Positions 1 through 6,564 of a stretch of DNA of 12,169 nucleotides are shown here, piece after piece. Source of the stretch: Cytophagia bacterium. Lineage in GTDB: Bacteria > Bacteroidota > Bacteroidia > Cytophagales > Cyclobacteriaceae. A model generated the notes under the pieces. The model was not told the origin of the DNA. It saw only the letters and a list, made by a program, of their open reading frames with translations, and searched no databases. The stretch's first letter is position 1. Each line of letters starts with the position of its first letter. Where the stretch lies: positions 1 to 12,169 of the forward strand of contig JABXIP010000258.1 of NCBI GenBank assembly GCA_013373005.1, given 5' to 3'. A program made the translations under genes and the position numbers.

Positions 1-136
1 AGATGCTTCGTTTCTCAGCATGACATGCCAATTCAAACGGACGAAAGCTATATTATTTAGTCATCCTGAGTGTGCGAAGGATCCTAACCATAATAGGTTT
101 CTCCCGAACCTACTCAGTGTAGTTTGGAACGACACT
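1..136. repeat. Structured intergenic repeat (REP-like inverted repeat)
   Basis: Bases 1-24 and 60-83 form an imperfect inverted repeat. The right arm reads GTCATCCTGAG-TGTG-CGAAGGATC, and the left arm read in reverse is GTCATGCTGAG-AAA-CGAAGCATC. Two smaller hairpins follow: TAGGTT (94-99) with AACCTA (107-112), and AGTGTaGTT (116-124) with AACgACACT (128-136). Sequences of the form 'GTCATCCTGAG..GAAGGATC' are, from memory, dispersed many times between genes in Bacteroidota genomes. No second copy lies in this window, so the repeat status rests on that recollection. The element is cut by the left window edge, and its role is unknown. Confidence 0.55.
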
Positions 137-199
137 CAACCCATTCATTCTTAGCCCAAACCCAAAGTTTCTGTATATTCAACATTCAACCTTATTACT

Positions 200-1063
200 A
201 TGACACTGAAACGCAGAAATTTTCTAAAGACAGCCGGTGGGTTTGCAGCCGGTTTAGCCATTGCTCCCTATGCCTGTTCTTCAGGTGGAAACACAGAGAC
301 CATTGCCACCAAACCATTCGGTTTGCAGCTTTACTCTCTTAGAGACGATTTTCCTAAAGACCCCAAAGGAGTACTAGCCCAAGTAGCCTCTTTTGGTTAT
401 AAGCAAGTAGAAAGCTTTGAAGGTCCACAGGGTATGTTCTGGGGAATGACCAACAAGGAATTCAAAGCATACATGGATCAACTGGGAATGGAGATCATTG
501 CCAGCCACTGCGATATAGACAATGACTTCGAGCGAAAAGCTGCTGAAGCAGCTGAGATTGGGATGAAATATCTCATCTGCCCATGGAGAAGCCAGGAGAC
601 ACTTGATGGCTACAAACAAGCTGCAGCAGACTTCAACCTAAAAGGAGAAATCTGCAAGAGCAACGGAATTAGGTTCGCCTACCACAACCATGCTTACTCC
701 TTTACAGAGTTGGATGGCGTTTATCCTCAAGACATTTTCATGAACGAAACTGATCCTGAATTAGTAGACTTTGAAATGGACATGTACTGGGTGGTAACTG
801 GTGGCGAAGACCCGGTAGCCTGGTGCGAAAAATACCCGGGAAGATTTAAGCTTGGGCATGTAAAAGATAGAATAGCAGGTACGGATGAAGCCGAAGCGAC
901 TTGCACGCTCGGAACCGGAATGATAGACTACCCTACCATAGTACCGGCTGTTAAAAAAGCGGGAATGACTCACTTCATCGTAGAACAAGAGCGCTATGAC
1001 GGAACTACTCCATTGAAAAGCGCTGAAGAAGATGCAGCATACATGAGTAAACTATCGCTTTAA
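200..1063 (+). CDS. Exported sugar phosphate isomerase/epimerase-like TIM-barrel protein
   Basis: This 287-aa protein belongs to the xylose-isomerase-like TIM-barrel group (AP endonuclease 2 fold). The N-terminus carries a twin-arginine motif (RRNFLK, residues 5-10) and a hydrophobic stretch ending at Cys26 (PYAC-SSGG), suggesting Tat export and possible lipid anchoring, although the lipobox is poor. Likely metal and active-site residues are E71, H103, the YHNH motif at 161-164, D194, the GHVKD motif at 219-223 and E262, all at places expected for the family. Members isomerise or epimerise keto-sugars or cyclitols, but the substrate cannot be read here. The ATG at 200 is chosen because the twin-arginine signal begins directly behind it. 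No Shine-Dalgarno is visible. A terminator follows, so it is probably transcribed alone. Nearby dehydrogenase and epimerase genes fit a sugar-utilisation context. Confidence 0.88.
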   Translation: MTLKRRNFLKTAGGFAAGLAIAPYACSSGGNTETIATKPFGLQLYSLRDDFPKDPKGVLAQVASFGYKQVESFEGPQGMFWGMTNKEFKAYMDQLGMEIIASHCDIDNDFERKAAEAAEIGMKYLICPWRSQETLDGYKQAAADFNLKGEICKSNGIRFAYHNHAYSFTELDGVYPQDIFMNETDPELVDFEMDMYWVVTGGEDPVAWCEKYPGRFKLGHVKDRIAGTDEAEATCTLGTGMIDYPTIVPAVKKAGMTHFIVEQERYDGTTPLKSAEEDAAYMSKLSL

Positions 1064-1096
1064 GCATCTATTTTTTTACCGGGTATAAAATAACTG

Positions 1097-1129
1097 AAGA
1101 CAGACCTAATAATTTAGGTCTGTCTTTTT
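1097..1129 (+). terminator. Intrinsic terminator after the TIM-barrel gene
   Basis: A perfect 13-bp stem (1097-1109 with 1114-1126) has a TAAT loop, and its 3' arm runs into five T's (1125-1129). It lies 33 bases past the stop codon of the upstream gene and about 60 bases before the next start codon. Confidence 0.88.
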
Positions 1130-1187
1130 GTTCAGATAGCTCTATGGTGTTATTATTGCCCACTATTCACCACAAGAGTAAATTTAA

Positions 1188-1811
1188 ATGGTCAAAAACA
1201 CACCAATCCTTCAGGTTAGGATTATATTTTTCATTGCCTTCCTACTAATTCATCCAACCATCCAAACCCTTAAGGCTCAGGAGTTTTATGTAGGGTTAAA
1301 GACAGGTTATGGTCAGTCTAGTTTTGAACATGACGGAACCTCATCATTCGCATTGAATTCAAAACAATTCTTGAATATTGCCCTCACATACAACTACAAG
1401 TTTTCGGATAAATATGGAGTGAACATTGAAACGGGTTTCTCCGACAGGGGTGTTGAAATTGACAATGCCGACCTTGACTATAGGCTGAACCTAGTTGACC
1501 TCCCTATTCTTCTGGATTACTATCCCGTACCTAGATTAAGACTGAACATTGGACCGGAAATTACTCATCTCATCAGCGCCATGAACAAGGCAAGTGATGG
1601 AACAAAAGAGAATATTACCGAAAGATTCGATAAAAAATGGGCAGTAAATGGCGCCTTTGGGGCCAACTATAACATTAGCTTCTTTCTAGATGCCGGCTTC
1701 AGGTACCACATTCCTTTTTCAACCATTTCTGAATCTGACGCAACACTCAATACTCAAAAAACAAAGAGCAGATATTTTCAATTATACCTGCTCTTCAAAA
1801 TTGCGAATTGA
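1188..1811 (+). CDS. Outer-membrane beta-barrel (porin-like) protein
   Basis: This 207-aa protein has a basic start (MVKN), a hydrophobic core at about 11-22 and a signal-peptidase site at LKA-QEF (Ala30/Gln31), as usual for exported Bacteroidota proteins. The mature part is made of alternating amphipathic strands such as EFYVGLKTGYG, LNIALTYNYKF and YGVNIETGF, and ends with a strand YFQLYLLFKIAN. This matches the small 8-strand-type outer-membrane barrels annotated as porin family or OMP_b-brl_2. The strand pattern is what I see; the family name is recognised by style rather than by a diagnostic motif. Its ligand is unknown. It stands between a terminator and an 88-bp gap before the next gene, so it is probably a single-gene unit. 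An unusually polar stretch (about residues 128-147) may be an extracellular loop. Confidence 0.8.
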   Translation: MVKNTPILQVRIIFFIAFLLIHPTIQTLKAQEFYVGLKTGYGQSSFEHDGTSSFALNSKQFLNIALTYNYKFSDKYGVNIETGFSDRGVEIDNADLDYRLNLVDLPILLDYYPVPRLRLNIGPEITHLISAMNKASDGTKENITERFDKKWAVNGAFGANYNISFFLDAGFRYHIPFSTISESDATLNTQKTKSRYFQLYLLFKIAN

Positions 1812-1899
1812 TTGACCCAACGATAGATTCAAAACCCACATAATTCTAAAAAACCAGCATTTCCTTAAGCTTCTCGACATATTTAATCATCTTAGAAAT

Positions 1900-2853
1900 A
1901 TGAATTGGGGATTTATTGGTTTCGGGAGAATTGCCCGAAAATTTCTTGAAAGTTTACAGGCTATAGAAGGCGAAGTTGCTTATGCATTTGCTTCCAGATC
2001 GAACGCAAAAGCGTTGGCCGAAGAGTTTCCAAAGGTAAAAATCTACTCTTCTTACGAAGAGCTCTTGGCAGACCCTGACATAGACATTGTCTATATCAGC
2101 ACAACCCACAATTTTCATTGCCAAAACACTATTGATGCTTTGCGAGCAGGAAAACATGTAGTCTGCGAAAAGCCAATGGGCATCAATAGTAAAGAGATTG
2201 AGCAGATGATTTCTGTAGCCAAAGAAACTGGTCTTTTCTTAATGGAGGCCATGTGGATGAGATTCTTGCCAGGCTATCGGGAAGCACTTCGTTTAGCCAA
2301 GTCAGGAGCTATTGGTGAAGTAAAGTATATGACTGCCAGCTTTGGTTTCCGATCAATAGACAAACTCACCAAAGACGGAAGGTTACTCAACCCTGATCTG
2401 GCAGGCGGTGCATTGTTCGATGTAGGCGTTTACCCGCTAACTATTGCTGCCGACTTATTTGGATGGAAGCCAGAGTCTTTCGAGGTACAAGCTGAGATTG
2501 GTGAAACCGGAGTCGATGAGAGCATTCAGCTGCAGATGAACTATGGCAATAACCAAACAGCTCAGCTCTTTGCCAGTATTTCACTGGTTACGAATAAAGA
2601 AGCCTGCATCTACGGCACTGAAGGTTTTATAAGAATGCCTCTCTTCTGGAAATGTCAGGAGTTTGAAGTGGTAAGAGGAGAAGAAATTGAGAAAATATCC
2701 CTTCCTTTTATCAGCACCGGCTACGCTCACGAAATCGTTGCCGCTAGAGATTGTATTAAAAATGGGGAATTAGAGTCAAACCTTTTTACCTTAGAAGAGA
2801 GTTTAGCGAGCTCTAAACTAGTTGAGAACATATTATCAACCGTATTTAAGTAA
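1900..2853 (+). CDS. Gfo/Idh/MocA family NAD(P)-dependent oxidoreductase
   Basis: A 317-aa cytosolic oxidoreductase of normal family length. The Rossmann dinucleotide motif GFGRIA is at residues 7-12, and the catalytic-lysine motif CEKP at 89-92 (Lys91). It is followed by EAMWMRFLP (116-124) and GGALFDVGVYPL (169-180). The last two resemble the dimeric dihydrodiol dehydrogenase / NADP-xylose dehydrogenase branch more than the inositol dehydrogenases, so an aldose or related sugar is a likely substrate; this is inference. The start at 1900 puts the glycine motif at its usual distance from the N-terminus, and no Shine-Dalgarno is present. The stop lies five bases before the next start, so the two genes are almost surely cotranscribed and perhaps translationally coupled. 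Confidence 0.92.
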   Translation: MNWGFIGFGRIARKFLESLQAIEGEVAYAFASRSNAKALAEEFPKVKIYSSYEELLADPDIDIVYISTTHNFHCQNTIDALRAGKHVVCEKPMGINSKEIEQMISVAKETGLFLMEAMWMRFLPGYREALRLAKSGAIGEVKYMTASFGFRSIDKLTKDGRLLNPDLAGGALFDVGVYPLTIAADLFGWKPESFEVQAEIGETGVDESIQLQMNYGNNQTAQLFASISLVTNKEACIYGTEGFIRMPLFWKCQEFEVVRGEEIEKISLPFISTGYAHEIVAARDCIKNGELESNLFTLEESLASSKLVENILSTVFK

Positions 2854-2858
2854 GCAAC

Positions 2859-3632
2859 ATGCCGAAAGGTTTTCTAATAGATCAGGATGGAGTCATTTAT
2901 GTTGAAAACAAGATGATTCCGGGAGCAGATAAGTTTATCAAAACGCTGCAAAAGGAGAATATACCCTTCACTTTTATGACCAATAATAGCCAGAGAACAC
3001 CGCTCGATGCTGTTAGAAAACTGGCCAAAATGGGTATTCATGTAGAGCCTGAAAATGTCTATACCTCTGCCATGGCTACTGCTCATTTTATGGGCCAGCA
3101 ATTTCCACAAGGTACGGCTTATGTTCTGGGAGAAGGCGGACTGATCTCCAGCCTTCATGAAAATGGGTTCACTCTGGTGCAAAACGACCCCGACTTTGTG
3201 GTGGTAGGTGAGGGAATCAACTTTACGTTGGAAATGGTAAGAAAAGCCATCGACTTTATCTTAGACGGTGCCAAGCTTATTGCCACTAACCTCGACCCTT
3301 CGCCACGCAAGCCGGGATGGAACAACTTAGGTATTGCCGGCATTGTGGCCATGATTGAAGCGGCTACCGGAAAGCAAGCCTTTTCCGTAGGTAAGCCTAG
3401 CCCGGTAATGATGCGCCAGGCCCGAAAACACATTGGTTTGGCCACCGATGAAGCTACTGTGATCGGAGATACCCTGGCTACCGATATTCAAGGAGGCGTT
3501 CAGGTAGGCTATAACACTATTCTTACCCTTTCAGGAATGTCTAAAAAAGAGGATCTTAACAATTATCCTTTTAAACCTGATATGGTAATCAATTCTATTG
3601 CCGATCTTACATTGCCTTTACCTTGGTGGTAG
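2859..3632 (+). CDS. HAD-IIA family phosphatase (NagD-like)
   Basis: A 257-aa haloacid-dehalogenase-superfamily hydrolase of subclass IIA. Motif I is DQDGV at 8-12 (nucleophile Asp8, acid/base Asp10). Motif II is TNNSQRTP at 41-48, the motif III lysine is in VGKPSP (Lys179), and motif IV is VIGDTLATDI at 201-210 (Asp204, Asp209). The cap domain between motifs II and III has the length typical of NagD, phosphoglycolate and 4-nitrophenyl phosphatases. It should remove phosphate from a small sugar phosphate or nucleotide in the cytosol; the substrate is not deducible. The gene starts five bases after the oxidoreductase stop, suggesting an operon. It ends 66 bases before the mutarotase gene with no clear terminator between, so all three may share a transcript. 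Confidence 0.92.
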   Translation: MPKGFLIDQDGVIYVENKMIPGADKFIKTLQKENIPFTFMTNNSQRTPLDAVRKLAKMGIHVEPENVYTSAMATAHFMGQQFPQGTAYVLGEGGLISSLHENGFTLVQNDPDFVVVGEGINFTLEMVRKAIDFILDGAKLIATNLDPSPRKPGWNNLGIAGIVAMIEAATGKQAFSVGKPSPVMMRQARKHIGLATDEATVIGDTLATDIQGGVQVGYNTILTLSGMSKKEDLNNYPFKPDMVINSIADLTLPLPWW

Positions 3633-3698
3633 GCCATTCCGACTCATTTGTAAATTATCAACCCACTTATTTTTTAAAGGAATAGGCTAAGAGGCTTT

Positions 3699-4556
3699 AT
3701 GGAACAATTAACCTTTCAAGGAAATACGCTTAGAATAGATAAAGAAAATGGTGCGGCAATTACGTACTGGTCTTGCCAAAAAAACACGCTGGAGGTAGCT
3801 CCGATCAACAACCAGAGTTATCATAAGTTCGAAGGCTCATTACTCTTCCCCTTCCCAAATCGCCTGGCTTCTGGCAGCTATACTTTTGAAGGCATAGAAT
3901 ATCAATTCGAACTTAACGATGGTGACAACAGGCCAAATGCATTGCATGGCTTAATTCATAGTGTGGAGTTCAGCCTTATAGAGAAGCTTGAAGACTCCAT
4001 TCGTTTAAGGTATGAATATGAAGGTGAGTTAGCAGCCTACCCTTTTCCTTACACCTTTGAAGTTGAATACAAACTGACCAATAATGAATTGGAAATTGTA
4101 GGAACCGTTGTGAATACGGGGAGTGAAAATATGCCTTGCGGTTTTGGGTGGCATCCCTATTTCGATATTCAGTTAGCGGATCAGAGTCCTAAATTCAAAC
4201 TCCAAAAGGCGAGCAAGATTGATGTTAATGACGTATTGATACCAACTGGAACCGAAGCTATTTATAAAACCTTTCAGGAGCTCAAATCAATTGAAGGCAT
4301 CTCTCTGGACAACTGCTTCAGGCTTGAAAAAATTGAAGAAAGAAGTAGTTGCTTTCTCTCTTATCCTGGAATTGGTACGCTTGAAATCTGGCAAGATCAT
4401 AACTTCCCTTTCATACAAGTATATAAACCCGATGAAAGAGCTATGGCTATTGAACCAATGACCTGTGGAATTAATGCCTTCAATACTCTGCAAGGGCTTA
4501 AAAAATTAAGCCCACAGGAAACGTGGGCTTTTAAAATGGGATTGAGGTTTTTCTAA
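3699..4556 (+). CDS. Aldose 1-epimerase-like mutarotase
   Basis: A 285-aa galactose-mutarotase-fold protein. Recognisable features are PFPNRLASGSY at 51-61 (Asn54, Arg55), ALHGLIH at 81-87 (His83), GFGWHPYFDI at 148-157 (His152, the likely acid), LDNCF at 203-207 and AIEPMTCGINAFNT at 250-263 (Glu252, the likely catalytic base). These fit the aldose 1-epimerase / glucose-6-phosphate 1-epimerase-like families that interconvert alpha and beta anomers. No signal peptide is seen, so it acts in the cytosol. It fits the neighbouring sugar oxidoreductase and phosphatase. The last 50 bases of the coding region contain a strong hairpin with flanking A and T runs, and the stop codon is one base away from the stop of the opposing universal stress gene. 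Confidence 0.88.
   Translation: MEQLTFQGNTLRIDKENGAAITYWSCQKNTLEVAPINNQSYHKFEGSLLFPFPNRLASGSYTFEGIEYQFELNDGDNRPNALHGLIHSVEFSLIEKLEDSIRLRYEYEGELAAYPFPYTFEVEYKLTNNELEIVGTVVNTGSENMPCGFGWHPYFDIQLADQSPKFKLQKASKIDVNDVLIPTGTEAIYKTFQELKSIEGISLDNCFRLEKIEERSSCFLSYPGIGTLEIWQDHNFPFIQVYKPDERAMAIEPMTCGINAFNTLQGLKKLSPQETWAFKMGLRFF
4501..4532. terminator. Bidirectional terminator-like hairpin inside the mutarotase gene
   Basis: AAGCCCAC (4508-4515) and GTGGGCTT (4523-4530) form a perfect 8-bp stem with a 7-nt loop. A T run follows on the + strand (4529-4532). On the - strand the stem is followed by TTAATTTTT (4507-4501). It sits 24 bases before the mutarotase stop and about 28 bases past the stop of the convergent universal stress gene, so it could end transcription in both directions while still being coding sequence. 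Confidence 0.65.
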
Positions 4557-4557
4557 C

Positions 4558-5382
4558 CTACTCATGCAATACCATTAATGGCATTGGTATATCTAACACC
4601 ATTTTTTTGGTGTGGCTTGTTTTACGCAGTTTTTCAAAGAACCCATGCTGTTTAGCAATCATAGCCAATAGCTCAATTTTTAACTCTTTGGTAGTGGCTT
4701 CCAAACCTTCTTCCACATCTTCGAATTTTCTAAAGTGGAAGGTGTGATTGGTGTTTCTAAGGTATTTTTCCATCCTTCGAGCTACATCAATCTGGTTTTT
4801 TATTTCAACAGCACCTGTGTCAATATGAATCACATGCATCTGAGCATAGAATGCTTGCGCCAGATCTACTACAATATGGATCAGGTCAGGATTAGGAACT
4901 GAGAGGAAGTCTCCCGCAATACCGATGTGAGTCATTTTAGTAATGTCCGCATCTTCTGGCAGGGCTATCACTGGGCAGCTCACACTCTTCATTACATGAA
5001 AAGCATTACTTCCGATAAGGGCTTTGGCAAATCCTGTAGCACCATGAGTACCCATAACAACCAGAGCAACCTTACCATCTGAATTCAGTTCATTTATTCC
5101 CTCATGCAAAGGGCCATACTGAATATAGACTTCATGATTTATTTTAGACAACAGAGGAAACTCATCAATCAAAGAGTCCATCTCCTTTCTGGCATCTTCT
5201 TCAAGCGTTTCAAAGCCGTAATCCATTCCCCCAACCGGAGCTCCTTCCGCAAAGCCAACCGGTACCATTACAGCATGATAAAGAACCAGGTCCATCTTCA
5301 CACGCTCAGCAATTTTAATTGCATTTACCAAAGCATTCTTTGAACACTTTGAGAAATCTATAGGGACAACAATCTTTTTCAT
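4558..5382 (-). CDS. Tandem-domain universal stress protein (UspA family)
   Basis: A 274-aa protein with two Usp folds. Domain 1 (about 1-142) starts KKIVVPIDFS with conserved Asp9 and has the full ATP-binding signature GTHGATGFAKALIGS at 111-125 (G-x2-G-x9-G-S). Domain 2 (about 150-274) begins HIGIAGDF and has only a decayed version around AKQHGFFEKLRKTSH (243-257), so probably only one domain binds nucleotide. Such proteins are cytosolic and accumulate under starvation, oxygen or other stress; the exact role varies. The start is certain because a 9-nt Shine-Dalgarno (AAAGGAGGT) precedes it by four bases, unlike every other gene here. A 12-bp palindrome resembling a Crp/Fnr box lies about 57 bases upstream. 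Its terminator is likely the hairpin inside the convergent mutarotase gene. Confidence 0.93.
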   Translation of the reverse strand: MKKIVVPIDFSKCSKNALVNAIKIAERVKMDLVLYHAVMVPVGFAEGAPVGGMDYGFETLEEDARKEMDSLIDEFPLLSKINHEVYIQYGPLHEGINELNSDGKVALVVMGTHGATGFAKALIGSNAFHVMKSVSCPVIALPEDADITKMTHIGIAGDFLSVPNPDLIHIVVDLAQAFYAQMHVIHIDTGAVEIKNQIDVARRMEKYLRNTNHTFHFRKFEDVEEGLEATTKELKIELLAMIAKQHGFFEKLRKTSHTKKMVLDIPMPLMVLHE

Positions 5383-5386
5383 AATT

Positions 5387-5395
5387 ACCTCCTTT
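5387..5395 (-). promoter_or_regulatory. Strong Shine-Dalgarno of the universal stress gene
   Basis: Read on the - strand, AAAGGAGGT lies four bases before the ATG. It is a nine-base perfect complement of the usual 16S rRNA 3' end. None of the other start codons in the window has a comparable site, as expected for Bacteroidota. Confidence 0.9.
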
Positions 5396-5438
5396 GCTTT
5401 GAGATAATGAATGTCGTTACTATTCTACTCTTCCAATG

Positions 5439-5450
5439 TGATCTAGATCA
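5439..5450. promoter_or_regulatory. 12-bp palindrome, candidate Crp/Fnr-type operator
   Basis: TGATCTAGATCA is a perfect palindrome, with the core of an Fnr-type box (TTGAT-N4-ATCAA) except for the outermost pair. It also resembles half of a Crp box (TGTGA...). Its centre is about 62 bases upstream of the universal stress start codon, a plausible activator position. A second symmetric site, TGAC-ATGC-GTCA, lies at 5461-5472. No promoter core could be assigned with confidence. Confidence 0.45.
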
Positions 5451-5583
5451 TGTTAAATCATGACATGCGTCAAGTATCTGATTCTGTGATCATTAATTCT
5501 AATCCTGACATTGCATTTCTCAAAATGACAACTGACTCTCAAGAAAATTGCCCTTTGCGTAATCAGAAAAGGCATTTTCAAAA

Positions 5584-5605
5584 TGGAAAGGCATTTGAAC
5601 TATCA
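5584..5605 (+). promoter_or_regulatory. Candidate promoter element (TGG-N8-TTGAA) before the DUF1328 gene
   Basis: The 22-nt block contains TGG (5584-5586), eight bases, then TTGAA (5595-5599) and CTATCA. It matches the block upstream of the small lipoprotein gene (6285-6264, - strand) at 19 of 22 positions. The spacing equals that of sigma-54 -24/-12 promoters, but with GA instead of GC at -12. It ends 46 bases before the start codon. A small hairpin (TGTGC-AAAC-GCACA, 5610-5623) would fall at the 5' end of the transcript. Confidence 0.5.
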
Positions 5606-5651
5606 CCAGTGTGCAAACGCACAAATTTATGTTCAACTAAAACTTTGAAAT

Positions 5652-5813
5652 ATGTTAACCTGGGCAATTATATTCTTTATTGTAGCCATCATAGCCGGTT
5701 TGTTCGGCTTTAGAGGGGTGGCCTCAGCATCATCATCAATCGCAAGATTTCTATTCTTCATTTTTGTGGTGCTATTTGTGATTTCACTCATATTCCAATT
5801 GATAGGATATTAG
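5652..5813 (+). CDS. Small DUF1328/YtjA-type membrane protein (53 aa)
   Basis: A 53-codon gene: MLTWAIIFFIVAIIAGLFGF, a short polar linker (RGVASASSSIA), then RFLFFIFVVLFVISLIFQLI and a terminal GY. The start MLxWAxxFFIVAIIAGxFGF and the two-helix plan with a Gly/Ala/Ser linker are the hallmark of DUF1328 (YtjA family), small inner-membrane proteins of unknown biochemical role, often seen among stress-responsive genes. It is translated from the ATG at 5652, preceded by an A-rich leader (AACTTTGAAAT) and no Shine-Dalgarno. A perfect terminator follows 12 bases after the stop. It is divergent from the universal stress gene and convergent with the lipoprotein gene, whose upstream sequence resembles its own. 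A longer overlapping reading frame (5450-5713) is not credible. Confidence 0.88.
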   Translation: MLTWAIIFFIVAIIAGLFGFRGVASASSSIARFLFFIFVVLFVISLIFQLIGY

Positions 5814-5825
5814 AATGAGCAACAC

Positions 5826-5861
5826 AAAAAAGGGCCGGAGTTAGAACTCCGGCCCTTTTTT
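5826..5861. terminator. Bidirectional intrinsic terminator
   Basis: A perfect 17-bp inverted repeat (5826-5842 with 5845-5861) has a GC-rich core GGGCCGGAG and an AG centre, flanked by six A's on the left and six T's on the right. It serves both the DUF1328 gene (+) and the lipoprotein gene (-), which converge on it. Confidence 0.95.
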
Positions 5862-5879
5862 GTTAGAACTGTTTTCCTC

Positions 5880-6239
5880 TTAGCTGTTATTGCCCTTTAA
5901 GAAATCCTCTACATCACTGTAAGTTTCTTCAGCCCAGCTCTTAGTGTCTTCCCAAGCCTCTTCTGTAGCATCAGCGATATCTTCTTTGGTTCTTTCTAAA
6001 GTAGACTTCTGGTTGAGCAAATCTTCCTTTTTCTCTCTCAGCGATTCAGCTGCATCCTCAGAAGCATCCTTTAGGTCATTGTTTACTTCCTGAATAGCTT
6101 CATCAACATCGTCAATGGTCCTATCTATTCTAGAAGTCAATTCTTCTTTTTCTTTTTCCCAATTCGAGCTATTGCCACCACAGGCAACAATTCCAATACT
6201 GAATAAAATGGCTATTAAGGTTATGCTTAGTTTTCTCAT
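5880..6239 (-). CDS. Small helical lipoprotein, probably coiled coil
   Basis: A 119-aa exported lipoprotein. The N-terminus MRKLSITLIAILFSIGIVAC gives a lipobox IVAC with Cys20, then GGNSSN. The mature part is almost entirely charged alpha helix, with heptad-like runs at about 28-85 and a tail EEAWEDTKSWAEETYSDVEDF rich in Trp, Glu and Asp, similar in style to LEA/YtxH-like stress proteins. No enzyme motif is present. An in-frame ATG 42 bases upstream (6281) is possible, but it would add 14 residues in front of a perfect signal peptide and would place the start upstream of the shared promoter-like block, so 6239 is chosen. The lack of acidic residues right after Cys20 leaves the final membrane (inner or outer) undecided. 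It shares the terminator at 5826-5861. Confidence 0.85.
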   Translation of the reverse strand: MRKLSITLIAILFSIGIVACGGNSSNWEKEKEELTSRIDRTIDDVDEAIQEVNNDLKDASEDAAESLREKKEDLLNQKSTLERTKEDIADATEEAWEDTKSWAEETYSDVEDFLKGNNS

Positions 6240-6263
6240 GATTTTATATGTTTTGTTTGACCA

Positions 6264-6285
6264 TGATAGTTCAAAGGCCATACCA
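6264..6285 (-). promoter_or_regulatory. Candidate promoter element (TGG-N8-TTGAA) before the lipoprotein gene
   Basis: On the - strand, TGG (6285-6283), eight bases, TTGAA (6274-6270), then CTATCA. It is 19/22 identical to the block at 5584-5605 in front of the DUF1328 gene. It ends 24 bases before the chosen start codon at 6239. Confidence 0.5.
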
Positions 6286-6492
6286 GCAGACTATGAGTTT
6301 ATTCTTCAGGAGATTCACCCATCTTCAAAACCACCTTAATTACCTGTTAAACAATTACTTACGTCAAGCACTTTATTAGATGTAGTGGGAGCAATATTTC
6401 CCTCGTTCTACTTCTGGAACTCTAAAAATGAAATTGATTTTGTCAATATGGTGGAGAGACCCTCTGAACAAGGCCCTTAAACCCAATAGTAT
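6286..6492. other. Intergenic sequence with no recognised gene
   Basis: This is the middle of the 325-base divergent gap between the lipoprotein gene (-) and the metalloprotease gene (+). The gap's two ends hold the promoter-like blocks. In between I find no credible reading frame and no RNA gene. A weak hairpin, AAACCC (6479-6484) with GGGTTT (6494-6499), overlaps the start of the block at 6493-6523. Confidence 0.6.
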
Positions 6493-6523
6493 GGGGTTTT
6501 GTCAATTGGTCTATTTATTGAAA
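6493..6523 (+). promoter_or_regulatory. Duplicated 31-nt promoter-like block before the metalloprotease gene
   Basis: The block runs GGGGTTTT, three bases, AATTGGTCT, then TTGAAA at its end. It matches the block at 8803-8833 at 25 of 31 positions without gaps, and both end about 40 bases before a start codon (41 here). It contains TGG (6507-6509), eight bases, TTGAA (6518-6522), the same spacing as in the two blocks at 5584 and 6285. Confidence 0.55.
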
Positions 6524-6532
6524 TGTTAGGGC

Positions 6533-6544
6533 TAGATATATCTA
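6533..6544. promoter_or_regulatory. 12-bp palindrome in the metalloprotease leader
   Basis: TAGATATATCTA is a perfect palindrome 20 bases before the start codon and just past the promoter-like block. It could be an operator near the transcription start or a short leader hairpin. It is AT-rich, so chance is possible. Confidence 0.3.
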
Positions 6545-6564
6545 ATTAACTGAAAATAAAAAAT

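Noticed and set aside
1812..1899. Possible terminator or promoter between the beta-barrel and oxidoreductase genes
   Set aside because: No convincing hairpin or TTG / TAnnTTTG promoter pair was found in the 88 bases.
4596..4613. ACACCA-T6-TGGTGT hairpin near the end of the universal stress gene
   Set aside because: It lies fully inside coding sequence, has no T-rich tail in the gene's direction, and is explained by the Lys-Met-Val codons there.
5450..5713. 87-codon + strand reading frame
   Set aside because: It overlaps the much better supported 53-aa DUF1328 gene in another frame, has no family features, and spans the promoter region of that gene.
6240..6281. Longer start for the lipoprotein gene (extra 14 residues)
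   Set aside because: The extension puts polar residues ahead of a complete lipoprotein signal peptide and overlaps the promoter-like block, so the ATG at 6239 is preferred.
6115..6339. 74-codon + strand reading frame
   Set aside because: It is mostly antisense to the lipoprotein gene, with no recognisable composition or context.
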